8,929 bases of DNA from an uncultured Mycoplasma sp. (GTDB lineage: Bacteria > Bacillota_I > Bacilli_A > RF39 > UBA660), in assembly GCA_947565485.1 (NCBI GenBank), contig CANOGG010000035.1, forward strand, positions 1 through 8,929, read 5' to 3'. A model generated the notes under the pieces. That model was not told the DNA's origin. It saw only the letters and a program-made list of their open reading frames with translations, and made no database searches. Of this stretch, positions 1 through 6,996 are shown in pieces. The translations under genes were made by a program, and so were the position numbers. Position 1 is the first letter of the stretch. The number at the start of each line of letters is the position of its first letter.

Positions 1-236
1 GTATTAATATGTTTCTGTACCGAATCCATATCAATATTTTTAACAATATCTGTTATATTATTTAAATTATTTGGTACCTCTGGCTTATTAAAATAAGTTT
101 TCCAAGCTCTTTCCTCTTCTCCATAAATATCATAAATTTCATAAAGTTTCTGCCATGAAGCCTCCCCACTTTTAATACTACTTAATAATTCTGGATGTCT
201 CCTCGCAAACTCTTTAAATTCTTCTTTTTTACCCAT
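1..236 (-). CDS. ylbD: YlbD-family protein (putative spore-coat-type protein), 3' end beyond window
   Basis: The first 78 codons of a gene that runs off the left edge. It starts at the ATG at 236, with a strong GGGGTGAG ribosome binding site (252-245) eight bases upstream. The N-terminus reads MGKKEEFKEFARRHPELLSS, followed by SGEASWQKLYEIYDIYGEEE and then ERAWKTYF. The pattern of a KEFxxxHPxL segment, then a WQxLYE segment and a tryptophan-containing motif is what I know from Bacillus subtilis YlbD and the putative coat protein family named after it. The family is usually near 130 residues, so a little over half is visible. No signal peptide or membrane helix is seen. The biochemical role is not established, and the coat label does not prove that this organism sporulates. 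It lies downstream of parC but is separated from it by a terminator, so it is probably transcribed on its own. Confidence 0.72.
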   Translation of the reverse strand, partial: MGKKEEFKEFARRHPELLSSIKSGEASWQKLYEIYDIYGEEERAWKTYFNKPEVPNNLNNITDIVKNIDMDSVQKHIN

Positions 237-320
237 AATATTATCTCACCCCTAAATTATATGTCTCTTACTTTTATTTTATTTAACTCTACAATTATTG
301 GAGTAACTAATGCTAAAATT

Positions 321-348
321 ATTCTAGAAAGAAGTTAAAAATTATGAA
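321..348 (-). promoter_or_regulatory. candidate promoter of the ylbD-like gene
   Basis: On the minus strand TTCATA (348-343) and TAGAAT (326-321) are 16 bases apart, matching the sigma-A hexamers at four and five of six positions. This would give a leader of roughly 75-80 bases before the ATG at 236. A perfect TATAAT also occurs at 261-256, but it sits only three bases upstream of the ribosome binding site and has no -35 partner. The assignment is tentative because such matches are common in AT-rich DNA. Confidence 0.3.
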
Positions 349-379
349 CATTGATAAAAATACACTACATTTATCAATG
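349..379. repeat. perfect 10-bp inverted repeat upstream of the ylbD-like gene
   Basis: CATTGATAAA (349-358) and TTTATCAATG (370-379) are perfect inverted arms around an 11-base spacer. Neither strand has a T-tract directly after the hairpin, so it does not look like an intrinsic terminator. It sits immediately upstream of the candidate ylbD promoter and downstream of the parC terminator, a position that would suit an operator or an mRNA hairpin. Its function is not known. Confidence 0.5.
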
Positions 380-399
380 ATTACTTAATTTTCCTATAT

Positions 400-432
400 A
401 AAAACCTCGTTTCAATGTCCAAGAAACGGGTT
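400..432 (-). terminator. intrinsic terminator of parC
   Basis: On the minus strand AACCCGTTTC (432-423) pairs with GAAACGAGGTT (413-403), leaving one bulged base and a nine-base loop. A run of five T follows (404-400). The stem begins 24 bases after the parC stop codon. This is a typical rho-independent terminator closing the parC transcript. Confidence 0.85.
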
Positions 433-455
433 CATATCACTAAAGGTATTTTTTT

Positions 456-2915
456 CTATAACTTAAAATCTTCTAAAAAATCACTCATCGATAAAGCTTT
501 AGGTTCCTCTTGCTCACCACTAGCATCCTCTTCTTCACTAGATTGAACTTCTTTTCCCTTATCCTCTAGTTTCTCTAATTCTGTAAACTTTACTGCCAAA
601 TCAAGTTTATACTTTCCAATATTAGACCCAGTCGATGCTAAATCCATAATCGCAATATCCACATTCTTCATCACTTTTATCTCACTATCAACTTTCGTTA
701 AAATCATATCCCGCGCCATACTTATAAAAGCATTTAATATTTTATAAGTAACCGTCTTCGTTTTCTTTATTAAAGAACTTCCTCTTCGAGCCCTCGTATG
801 ACTCTCCAAGTCACTTACTCTAATTCTCTTCGCTGTCTTATTATCTGTAAACACTGTCACATACTCTGCATCAGAACCAAAACTAGAAATACTAACCACT
901 CTATCTTCTTTAAGAATTATTCCTTTAACTCCTCCGGCTTTTGTTCCTACCACTGGTATTTCACTCGACTTATACTTAATATAATTACCATTCTCTGTTA
1001 CCAATAACACATCGTCCAACTCATTTACAACATTTATTACTTCATCATCATCTTTTAACTTCATCGCAACCATTGGTTTACTACATCTTTGAACCTCAAA
1101 ATCTTCCATCCGACATCTCTTAACCATTCCCTCACAGGTTGCCAAAATTAACGTGTCTCTTTTCTTATACATAAATGATGCAACTACTCTTTCATTATCA
1201 TTAAGCATAATAATATTATTTATATGTTTACCTAAATCTTTCCACTTCATATCTGGTACTTTATACACCGGAATAAACAAATAATTACCCAAATTAGTAA
1301 ATATCATAATCGTATCTAGTGTTGTACATTCATATAGCCCCGTTACAAAATCTCCTGGCTTAAGCGTCGTCTCATCCGTACTCGCCGCATAGGACTTACT
1401 ACTAACTCTCTTAATATATCCCTCATTCGTAACTACAACCACCACATTCTCTTTAGGTATCATTTCTGTCCTTCTTGGTCCTGCATATTCTTTCTTTATC
1501 AATTTAAGTTCTTTTTTCATCACATACTTAAGAACCTCTTCATCACTCAAAATAGCCTTCAACCCCTCAATTAGCTTCTGCAACTTCTCCATTCTCTCTT
1601 CCAGTTCAATAATATCAGTATTAGTTAAACGATATAATTGTAATGTTACAATAGCTTCCGCTTGTTCCATTGTAAAACCAAATTCTTTCACTAAATTATC
1701 TTTCGCATCACTCTTATTTTTACTAGCTCTAATTACTCTAATTACTTCATCTAATATCGAAATACACTTAATCAAACCTTGAACAATGTGCATATCTTTC
1801 TCATTTTTCGCCAAATCAAACTTTGTTCTCTCTAGTATTACTTCTCTTTGATGATTAATATACGCATCAAGTATCTCTAAAATCCCCAAAGTTCTTGGCA
1901 CTCTATTAACTATCGCGACCATATTATAATTATAAGATATCTGTAAATCAGTATTCTTAAACAAATAATTTAAAATAAGTTGTGAGTTCGCATTAGCTTT
2001 CAAATCAATTACAATTCTAAGCCCTTCTCTATCCGACTCATCCCGAACTTCCGCCATTCCCTCTATCTTTTTATCAATCCTAAAACTATCAATCTTATTA
2101 ACCAGCATCGCTTTATTTACATCATAAGGAATCTCACTTATAACTATTTTCTCTTTCCCTTTTTCTTTTAAAATCTCATATTTACATCTAACGACTACTC
2201 TACCCTTACCAGTTTTAAAAGCCTCCTGTATCCCAAATGTTCCATAAGCTATTCCCCCCGTTGGAAAATCAGGCCCTTTAACAATCTCTAAAATCGTCTC
2301 TAATTTACAATTAGGCGAGTCTATCCTCTTAATTGTCGCATCTATTATCTCACCTAAATTATGCGGTGGAATATTTGTCGCATATCCTGCACTTATTCCC
2401 ATCGCCCCATTTACGAGTAAATTCGGAAATTTCGCCGGCAATACTGTTGGTTCCAGTAATCTATCATCAAAATTTGGTGCAAACTTAACTGTATTCTTAT
2501 CTAAGTCTCCGAGTAACTCTTCACTTATTTTCGCGAGTCTTGCCTCTGTATACCGATAAGCTGCCGCTGGATCTCCATCCATTGACCCATTATTACCTTT
2601 CATATCTATTAATATCGCTGATTGTTTCCACCACTGACTCATTCTAACCATCGCATCATAAACTGATGAGTCACCATGAGGATGATACTTACCTAAAACA
2701 TCACCAACTGTCGCCGCACACTTAACATACTTTTTATCATAAGTATATCCTGCTTTGTGCATGGCAAATAAAATCCGCCTTTGTACAGGTTTTAGACCGT
2801 CTCTAACATCGGGTATTGCTCTATCTTGAATTATCTCTTTCGCATAAGCTCCAAATCTAAGCCCCATAATTTCTTCTAGTGCATAATCTTCAATTCTTTT
2901 TAATATATCTTGCAT
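456..2915 (-). CDS. parC: DNA topoisomerase IV subunit A
   Basis: ParC is the DNA-cleaving subunit of topoisomerase IV. As ParC2ParE2 it decatenates daughter chromosomes in the cytoplasm. The 819-residue protein has the breakage-reunion domain at about 1-490: [19 protein letters not shown] (34-52), the drug-binding segment [18 protein letters not shown] (77-94) and the catalytic tyrosine Tyr122 in [13 protein letters not shown] (476-484) precedes the C-terminal pinwheel domain (about 490-780). That domain has only a degenerate GyrA box (ARRGSSL, 709-715), which favours ParC over GyrA, as does the nearby parE. A short acidic tail (about 781-805) precedes SDFLEDFKL. Ser83 and Asp87 are the residues expected in a fluoroquinolone-susceptible enzyme. 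Cys69 replaces the serine I would expect in the KSA motif. The start is ATG with ribosome binding site AAGGTGAG (2928-2921) six bases upstream. The gene ends in TAG. Confidence 0.95.
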   Translation of the reverse strand: MQDILKRIEDYALEEIMGLRFGAYAKEIIQDRAIPDVRDGLKPVQRRILFAMHKAGYTYDKKYVKCAATVGDVLGKYHPHGDSSVYDAMVRMSQWWKQSAILIDMKGNNGSMDGDPAAAYRYTEARLAKISEELLGDLDKNTVKFAPNFDDRLLEPTVLPAKFPNLLVNGAMGISAGYATNIPPHNLGEIIDATIKRIDSPNCKLETILEIVKGPDFPTGGIAYGTFGIQEAFKTGKGRVVVRCKYEILKEKGKEKIVISEIPYDVNKAMLVNKIDSFRIDKKIEGMAEVRDESDREGLRIVIDLKANANSQLILNYLFKNTDLQISYNYNMVAIVNRVPRTLGILEILDAYINHQREVILERTKFDLAKNEKDMHIVQGLIKCISILDEVIRVIRASKNKSDAKDNLVKEFGFTMEQAEAIVTLQLYRLTNTDIIELEERMEKLQKLIEGLKAILSDEEVLKYVMKKELKLIKKEYAGPRRTEMIPKENVVVVVTNEGYIKRVSSKSYAASTDETTLKPGDFVTGLYECTTLDTIMIFTNLGNYLFIPVYKVPDMKWKDLGKHINNIIMLNDNERVVASFMYKKRDTLILATCEGMVKRCRMEDFEVQRCSKPMVAMKLKDDDEVINVVNELDDVLLVTENGNYIKYKSSEIPVVGTKAGGVKGIILKEDRVVSISSFGSDAEYVTVFTDNKTAKRIRVSDLESHTRARRGSSLIKKTKTVTYKILNAFISMARDMILTKVDSEIKVMKNVDIAIMDLASTGSNIGKYKLDLAVKFTELEKLEDKGKEVQSSEEEDASGEQEEPKALSMSDFLEDFKL

Positions 2916-2920
2916 TTTTA

Positions 2921-2942
2921 CTCACCTTATCCCATTTTACCA
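2921..2942 (-). promoter_or_regulatory. parC ribosome binding site and possible extended -10
   Basis: AAGGTGAG (2928-2921) is a strong ribosome binding site for the ATG at 2915. Five bases upstream lies TGGTAAAAT (2942-2934), an extended -10-like sequence with no recognisable -35. If it is used, the leader would be only about 12 bases and would begin inside the ribosome binding site, which is doubtful. Read-through from upstream is the alternative source of parC transcription. The ribosome binding site is secure; the promoter is a guess. Confidence 0.35.
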
Positions 2943-2943
2943 T

Positions 2944-2974
2944 AAAAAAAAGCATAAAGAAACAAAACTTCTGC
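2944..2974 (-). terminator. weak candidate terminator after the repeat-protein gene
   Basis: On the minus strand GCAGAAG (2974-2968) can pair imperfectly with CTTTATGC (2959-2952), with an internal mismatch and an eight-base loop. Eight T follow (2951-2944). The T-run is good but the stem is poor, so leaky termination between the upstream gene and parC is as likely as none. Confidence 0.28.
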
Positions 2975-3003
2975 CATTTTTCCATAAAATATTTAAATAT
3001 AAA

Positions 3004-4053
3004 TTAATAATAAACAATAAAAGCAACAATAACTCCTAAAATCAAAATAATCGCAGGCACTAATACATACCACATATTTAAACTTCCTCTTCTTATTCCC
3101 CCATTAGTCATTTCCTCTTGCGAATTGTTCGTTGCTTGAATATTTACATTTTCTCTTTTCCAAATTCCCATAAATTCTTCATAACTAAAATCTCCATCAT
3201 CTAACCAAATTTTTTTAAATTTAACTTTTCTAAAATCTAAACATAATAAGTCTTTTATAATTAAACTATCTAAAACTAAATTTCCCTCAATTGTTTCTGG
3301 TAATACTAAGCCTTCCACACTTCTTAAACTACTTAAATATAAACTTTCGCCGATTCTTTTAGGTAAAACTAAACCTTCTACATTTATTAAATTTTCTAAA
3401 ACTAAATTTCCTCCTATATTTTCTGGCATCACTAAACCTTTCGCACTTCTTAAACCACCTAAATATATATCTCCTCCGACACTTTTAGATAAAACCAAAT
3501 CTTCAACATTCCATAAACGACCTAAATATAAATTTCCTCCTATATTTTTTGGTAACGTTAAATCTTTTGCATTTATTAAACCACTTAAATCCAAATAACC
3601 ACTAACATACTGTGGCACCTCATTTTCATCTTTCGAGTAATATACATAAAAATCTCCTCCTATATAAGAATCCCCACCACATACTTGTTCAATCGCCGTA
3701 TTTAAAGAACCTGCTGTACACCATCCTGTATTATATCCTTGTAAACTATTATAAAGTCTTTCTGCTTCACTTTCACTTCCACCATTATACTTAACCCATT
3801 TCCCTTCTACGCCATTAGTTTTTATTGCTTTAACTTTAAGAAGTAATGTCCCATATATTTTGGCAAATGATTCACTATCGACTAACTTTTTTATCTCTTC
3901 ATCAAGAAATTCTTGCTTATTAAATCTTTGCTCCAAATATGTAACACACTTACCCAATACTTCCGAATTTATCTCCACAAAAGGGTTAACTGTCCTCTCG
4001 TCCCTCTTTAAATATCCATCTTTATTTTCATTTAATGTTCCAATATTAAGCAT
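3004..4053 (-). CDS. downstream ORF of the interrupted gene: WCTAG motif, 21-residue repeats, C-terminal membrane helix
   Basis: A 349-codon ORF from the first ATG after the TGA. Its N-terminal part contains KRDERTVNPFVEINSEVLGK (16-35), GYNTGWCTAG (106-115) and GGDFYVYYSKDEN (132-144), landmarks of an uncharacterised family with no function that I can name. Residues 143-268 are six tandem 21-residue repeats of the form GLVLPxxIGGNLYLxxLxxVE, probably a beta-solenoid. A hydrophilic stretch leads to a single membrane helix at about 327-347, ending VYY, with no signal peptide, so it looks tail-anchored with the solenoid in the cytoplasm. AAGGG directly abuts the ATG with no spacing, so independent initiation is doubtful. 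I think this is the 3' part of the 510-codon gene. It ends in TAA, 88 bases before parC. Confidence 0.6.
   Translation of the reverse strand: MLNIGTLNENKDGYLKRDERTVNPFVEINSEVLGKCVTYLEQRFNKQEFLDEEIKKLVDSESFAKIYGTLLLKVKAIKTNGVEGKWVKYNGGSESEAERLYNSLQGYNTGWCTAGSLNTAIEQVCGGDSYIGGDFYVYYSKDENEVPQYVSGYLDLSGLINAKDLTLPKNIGGNLYLGRLWNVEDLVLSKSVGGDIYLGGLRSAKGLVMPENIGGNLVLENLINVEGLVLPKRIGESLYLSSLRSVEGLVLPETIEGNLVLDSLIIKDLLCLDFRKVKFKKIWLDDGDFSYEEFMGIWKRENVNIQATNNSQEEMTNGGIRRGSLNMWYVLVPAIILILGVIVAFIVYY
3250..3627 (-). repeat. six tandem copies of a 63-bp coding repeat
   Basis: Residues 143-268 of the downstream ORF fall into six units of 21 residues. The boundaries are at about 143, 164, 185, 206, 227 and 248, giving a DNA period of 63 bases. 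Conserved positions are L-x-L-P near the start, I-G-G-N-L-x-L in the middle and L-x-x-V-E at the end. The first and last copies are the most divergent. The DNA copies share visible identity, for example in the segments encoding the IGGNL core, which suggests expansion by tandem duplication and potential for copy-number change. Confidence 0.8.
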
Positions 4054-4077
4054 CCCTTGAAATGCCCAAACTTTCGC

Positions 4078-4536
4078 TCACATCGGTAAATAATTAGCAT
4101 CTGGACTAAATAAATAATTAAGCCAAGCATCAAGTGACGACTTTTGTGCCTGATATATTGTTTGAAAATGATTGTTCCTAAAAGACTCATCACGAATATC
4201 CTTAGGACTAACTAAATTTAAATGACCATGTCCTTCTTCTAAGTACCTCTCTTCTAATTTGTGCCAATAATTATCATCTATATTTTCCATCTTAATTAAA
4301 TACTTCTCATAATATAATTCTTTTAATAAATCTAATTTGTCATTCTGATAAGCCTTAGTCTGCACTCTATCTAACTTCTCTAAATAATTATTTACTATCT
4401 TTCCCTTAGAGAGTTTCACAGACTCGCCATTTATTTTATAAGTCCCAGGTACTTTCTTAATTACTTCATTTCGATATAAAATATTATAAAGTAACCCCAA
4501 AAACCGATTATAATCATTATTATTTTGATAACTCAT
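4078..4536 (-). CDS. upstream ORF of the interrupted gene, uncharacterised
   Basis: A 152-codon ORF starting at the ATG at 4536, with AGGTGAT (4547-4541) as ribosome binding site. A GTG three codons earlier overlaps that site and is an unlikely start. The product is hydrophilic and charged, with no signal peptide or membrane segment. It contains YLEEGHGHLNL (104-114) and KSSLDAWLNYLFSPDANY (132-149). In an uncharacterised family I recall, these segments precede a conserved tryptophan, and here the codon at that place is TGA. The ORF would therefore be the N-terminal 30 percent of a longer protein rather than a complete gene. If translation stops at the TGA, the product lacks the WCTAG segment, the repeats and the membrane anchor. 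No function can be assigned. Confidence 0.6.
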   Translation of the reverse strand: MSYQNNNDYNRFLGLLYNILYRNEVIKKVPGTYKINGESVKLSKGKIVNNYLEKLDRVQTKAYQNDKLDLLKELYYEKYLIKMENIDDNYWHKLEERYLEEGHGHLNLVSPKDIRDESFRNNHFQTIYQAQKSSLDAWLNYLFSPDANYLPM

Positions 4537-4555
4537 GTCTATCACCTACTATAAA

Positions 4556-4583
4556 ATAATATCACATTTTATTCATTTCTAAA
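4556..4583 (-). promoter_or_regulatory. candidate promoter of the interrupted gene
   Basis: On the minus strand TTTAGA (4583-4578) and TATTAT (4561-4556) are 16 bases apart, and a TG lies one base upstream of the -10 hexamer. The predicted start is close to the ribosome binding site at 4547, so the leader would be very short. The -35 overlaps the T-tract of the preceding terminator. A terminator just upstream makes a separate promoter reasonable, but the match is modest. Confidence 0.35.
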
Positions 4584-4613
4584 ATAAAAAAAGAATTACT
4601 TTTTAAGTATTCT
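4581..4613 (-). terminator. intrinsic terminator of the metal-export operon, overlapping the ATPase stop codon
   Basis: On the minus strand AGAATACTT (4613-4605) pairs with AAGTAATTCT (4601-4592), with one bulged base and a three-base loop. The T-rich run TTTTTTTATTTT follows. The stem includes the last codons and the TAA of the ATPase gene. The stem is AT-rich, so its strength is moderate, but its form and place fit the end of the operon. Confidence 0.6.
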
Positions 4614-6623
4614 AAGTGAATTTAGAATCGTTATCAAAGTAACTCCTGTATCGGCAAACACAGCCCACGCCATATTAGCATATCCTAGTGTTGCCAAAAC
4701 TAAAATCGTCATCTTAACCCCAAAAGCAAATATCAAATTCATCATAATAATTTTCTCTAATCTAAAAGCAATATTAATAACCCTCACAATTCCCTCTAGA
4801 TTATCATTCATAAGCACTATATCACTAGCTTCTATCGCAGTATTACTTCCCATATCCCCCATCGAAATACCAACATCAGCCAGCGTTAAAACCGGTGTAT
4901 CATTAATACCATCTCCTACAAATATCACTTTCTGTGAGGTTTTAATCTCTTCTAATTTTTCATACTTTCCATCTGGCAATAACTCGGCATAATACTCATC
5001 AATTCCACATTTATCCGCGACTATTTTCGCCAGTGTTGCATTATCACCGGTAAGCATCATCGTCTTAAACCCTTTCTTTTTTAGTATCGCAATAACTTCT
5101 TTCGCATTCTCTTTTATATTATCCAGAAACTCTAAACTAGCCACAACCTCATCATTAATTGCAAGATATACCCTAGCATCACCTGGCCCCTTTACAAATG
5201 CTTTTGACCCCACTTTAATTCTTTTTTTATCCCAAGTATAACTTATTCCCTGACCCTCAATTTCTTTAAAATCCTTTACTTTAGATGTATCTTTACTAAA
5301 ATTTCCATAATTTAAAATCACTCTTGCCAGTGGATGGTTCGAAAAAACTTCTCCAGCTTGAATTATCTTTATTACTTCTTCTTCCGTATACTTCTTATCA
5401 TAAATATTAACTTTACTTATACTAAATGACCCCTTAGTAAGTGTTCCTGTCTTATCAAAAACAATCGTTTTACACTTCGTTAAAGCATCCAAAAAATTAC
5501 TTCCCTTAACTAAGACTTTTGCTAGACTTGCCGCACCAATTCCTGCAAAATAACTAAGAGGTACTGAAATTGCAATCGCACATGGACAACTAATAACAAG
5601 AAACGTCAAAGCCCGATATAAACTATCACTATAAGTTACACTACTAATAACTGGCAAAAAAGTCCCAATAATCGCTGCAATTATTAATACAAGTGGTGTA
5701 TAAACCTGCGCTATCTTTGACACCTTTGTCTCCAGTTTCGCCTTATTATTCGACGCATTCATTGTTAACATAAATATCTTATATGCTGTACTCTCATAAT
5801 AAGTATTTGTTGCGCGAACTAAAATTACATCACCTAAATTAATTGACCCTGATAACACTTTCGACTTAGGCTCCACCATCACTGGCACTGACTCACCAGT
5901 GAGTCTTGATGTATCAAGTTTAGTTTTCCCATTTACTACTTCGCCATCAACCGCGACTACCTCTCCTTTTTTAACAATCAAAATATCTCCCAATTTTATC
6001 TCTTCATTACTTAAATTTAATATTTCTTTTCCTCTTCTAACACTCGCTTTGTTAATCTTCAAATCAAGTAAATCCTTAATATCTCTCCTTGCTTTATTTA
6101 CCGCTCTATCCTCCAAAACCTTTCCTATCACATAAAGGGCTACGACCATTATTCCCTCTAAATGCTCTCCAAGTATATAAGCTCCCCCTGCTGATATCAC
6201 AATAAGCGTATTCTCATCAATATTATGCGTCTTAACTATTTTTTGTACTGCTCTTATAAATGTCTTATAAAGAAGTAACCCATATACAACCAAAATCAAG
6301 ACTTCCCTTACAACTCCCTCTGGCACTAAAAAACTAATTGCCAAAACTAAAGATGCCCCTAATAAACGCCATAATTCATAATCTTTTTTTACCACTTCTT
6401 CTTCACATCTAATATCTACTCCCGGCTCGACACTTTTAATAATTTTCTGAACATAACTAAATGGCTCATCTAAATCGCTCATAAAATTCACTATAAGTAA
6501 ACTAAAATTCACTCCTACTTCTTCTAAGTGTTCACATTCTTTTAATTTATTCTCTATTTTCTTCGCACAATTCGGACAATCTAAATTCTCTAAATAATAC
6601 TTAAAACTCTTCAATATGTTCAC
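4596..6623 (-). CDS. cadA: P1B-type Zn2+/Cd2+/Pb2+ exporting ATPase
   Basis: Membrane pump that uses ATP to expel zinc, cadmium or lead from the cytoplasm. The 675-residue protein has an N-terminal heavy-metal domain with DCPNC (15-19); an Asp before CxxC is typical of zinc-binding domains such as ZntA's. It also shows the actuator LTGES (241-245), SCPC in the transport helix (345-348), the phosphorylated Asp390 in DKTGTLT, the HP motif (430-431), TGDN (525-528) and GDGIND (570-575). Lys637 and Asp658 in the last two helices keep the 21-residue spacing of the ZntA pair Lys693/Asp714, which indicates divalent Zn/Cd specificity rather than copper. About eight membrane helices are visible. It overlaps the repressor gene by 23 bases. 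The annotated start is GTG, but AGGA lies only one base before it. A TTG at 6614, ten bases after AGGA, is an equally good start. Confidence 0.93.
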   Translation of the reverse strand: MNILKSFKYYLENLDCPNCAKKIENKLKECEHLEEVGVNFSLLIVNFMSDLDEPFSYVQKIIKSVEPGVDIRCEEEVVKKDYELWRLLGASLVLAISFLVPEGVVREVLILVVYGLLLYKTFIRAVQKIVKTHNIDENTLIVISAGGAYILGEHLEGIMVVALYVIGKVLEDRAVNKARRDIKDLLDLKINKASVRRGKEILNLSNEEIKLGDILIVKKGEVVAVDGEVVNGKTKLDTSRLTGESVPVMVEPKSKVLSGSINLGDVILVRATNTYYESTAYKIFMLTMNASNNKAKLETKVSKIAQVYTPLVLIIAAIIGTFLPVISSVTYSDSLYRALTFLVISCPCAIAISVPLSYFAGIGAASLAKVLVKGSNFLDALTKCKTIVFDKTGTLTKGSFSISKVNIYDKKYTEEEVIKIIQAGEVFSNHPLARVILNYGNFSKDTSKVKDFKEIEGQGISYTWDKKRIKVGSKAFVKGPGDARVYLAINDEVVASLEFLDNIKENAKEVIAILKKKGFKTMMLTGDNATLAKIVADKCGIDEYYAELLPDGKYEKLEEIKTSQKVIFVGDGINDTPVLTLADVGISMGDMGSNTAIEASDIVLMNDNLEGIVRVINIAFRLEKIIMMNLIFAFGVKMTILVLATLGYANMAWAVFADTGVTLITILNSLRILKK

Positions 6624-6954
6624 GTCCTATCTCAAATAATTTAACCACATGTTCATCTTTCAAACTATAATACACAACCTTACCTTCTTTTCGTGCCTTA
6701 ACCAGTTTTGCCTGTTTTAAAATTCTTAACTGATGCGATATCGCCGAAGCACTACTATTAGTTATATACGCTATATCTGCTACACACAACTCACTAAGCT
6801 TAAGCGCATAGATAATCTTCACTCTCGTACTATCACCAAAAATCTTAAATACCTCCGCAATATCAAATAAAAGCTCATCTCCAAGCATCTTGCTTTTCAC
6901 TCTATTAGCTAAAGTTTTATGTACCCCACACATACAATTACCGCATTTTGTCAT
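6601..6954 (-). CDS. ArsR/SmtB-family metal-responsive repressor (CadC/CzrA-like)
   Basis: A 117-residue winged-helix dimeric repressor that should block its own operon until Zn, Cd or Pb binds. The helix-turn-helix covers about 55-82 (ELCVADIA, then SASAISHQLRILKQ), followed by the wing KARKEGKVVYYSL. Asp100-x-His102 and His113-x2-Glu116 form a complete alpha5 zinc-sensing site, as in SmtB and CadC. Cys4, Cys7, Cys9 and His12 at the N-terminus with Cys57 in the ELCV motif could form a second, thiolate-rich site like the Cd/Pb site of CadC. The second cysteine of CadC's ELCVC motif is alanine here. GGAGG (6967-6963) lies eight bases before the ATG. It is the first gene of the operon and overlaps the ATPase gene, which suggests translational coupling. 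The exact metal cannot be settled from sequence, so I give no gene symbol. Confidence 0.92.
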   Translation of the reverse strand: MTKCGNCMCGVHKTLANRVKSKMLGDELLFDIAEVFKIFGDSTRVKIIYALKLSELCVADIAYITNSSASAISHQLRILKQAKLVKARKEGKVVYYSLKDEHVVKLFEIGREHIEEF

Positions 6955-6968
6955 TTACCTTCCCTCCA

Positions 6969-6994
6969 AACATTTGAATAACTGTTCATATATT
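6969..6994 (-). promoter_or_regulatory. SmtB/CadC-type 12-2-12 operator
   Basis: An imperfect inverted repeat centred on 6981/6982 with core TGAA-N6-TTCA (6975-6988) and AT-rich flanks. This is the 12-2-12 arrangement known for ArsR/SmtB-family operators. The minus-strand core ATGAACAGTTATTCA closely resembles the cyanobacterial smt operator as I remember it. It lies between the -10 hexamer (7002-6997) and the repressor's ribosome binding site, so a bound repressor would cover the transcription start. An extra TTGAATA half-site at 6998-6992 overlaps the last bases of the -10 hexamer. Confidence 0.82.
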
Positions 6995-6996
6995 CA

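Larger units (their letters stand above)
3004..4536 (-). pseudogene. single 510-codon gene interrupted by an in-frame TGA (WCTAG-type repeat membrane protein)
   Basis: The ORFs at 4536-4078 and 4053-3004 are in the same frame. Only the TGA at 4080-4078 and eight sense codons separate them. Read through, the junction is ANYLPM-TGA-AKVWAFQGML. From memory of an uncharacterised family seen mainly in metagenomic bacteria, this region reads roughly YPxW-x-KYWxFRxxL, so the TGA falls on a conserved tryptophan. The same family has the upstream EGHG and SLDAWxxYLxSPD segments and the downstream GTGWCTAG and GGDFYVYYS segments, so both halves belong to one protein. A single G-to-A change of TGG would create the stop. 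The downstream half has no spaced ribosome binding site. Alternatives are a recent nonsense mutation, an assembly error, or TGA read as tryptophan. The last is disfavoured because every other tryptophan in the window is TGG. Confidence 0.7.

Noticed and set aside
798..1007. Plus-strand open frame of 69 codons inside parC
   Set aside because: It is antisense to a conserved part of parC, has no ribosome binding site and encodes a low-complexity protein with no recognisable motif.
2650..2700. Fluoroquinolone-resistance substitution in parC
   Set aside because: Ser83 and Asp87 are the residues expected for a susceptible enzyme.
2989..3000. Palindrome ATATTTAAATAT downstream of the repeat-protein gene
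   Set aside because: It is short and purely A/T in AT-rich DNA, and is expected by chance.
3612..4060. Two plus-strand open frames (3612-3794 and 3860-4060) opposite the repeat-protein gene
   Set aside because: Both are shadows of an AT-rich coding strand, without ribosome binding sites or plausible protein composition.
4078..4080. Selenocysteine at the in-frame TGA
   Set aside because: The family position appears to be tryptophan rather than cysteine, and I see no clear stem-loop directly after the TGA.
5899..6135. Plus-strand open frame opposite the actuator domain of the ATPase
   Set aside because: It is antisense to conserved ATPase codons including TGES, and its Ser/Thr/Leu/Phe-rich translation is typical of a shadow frame.
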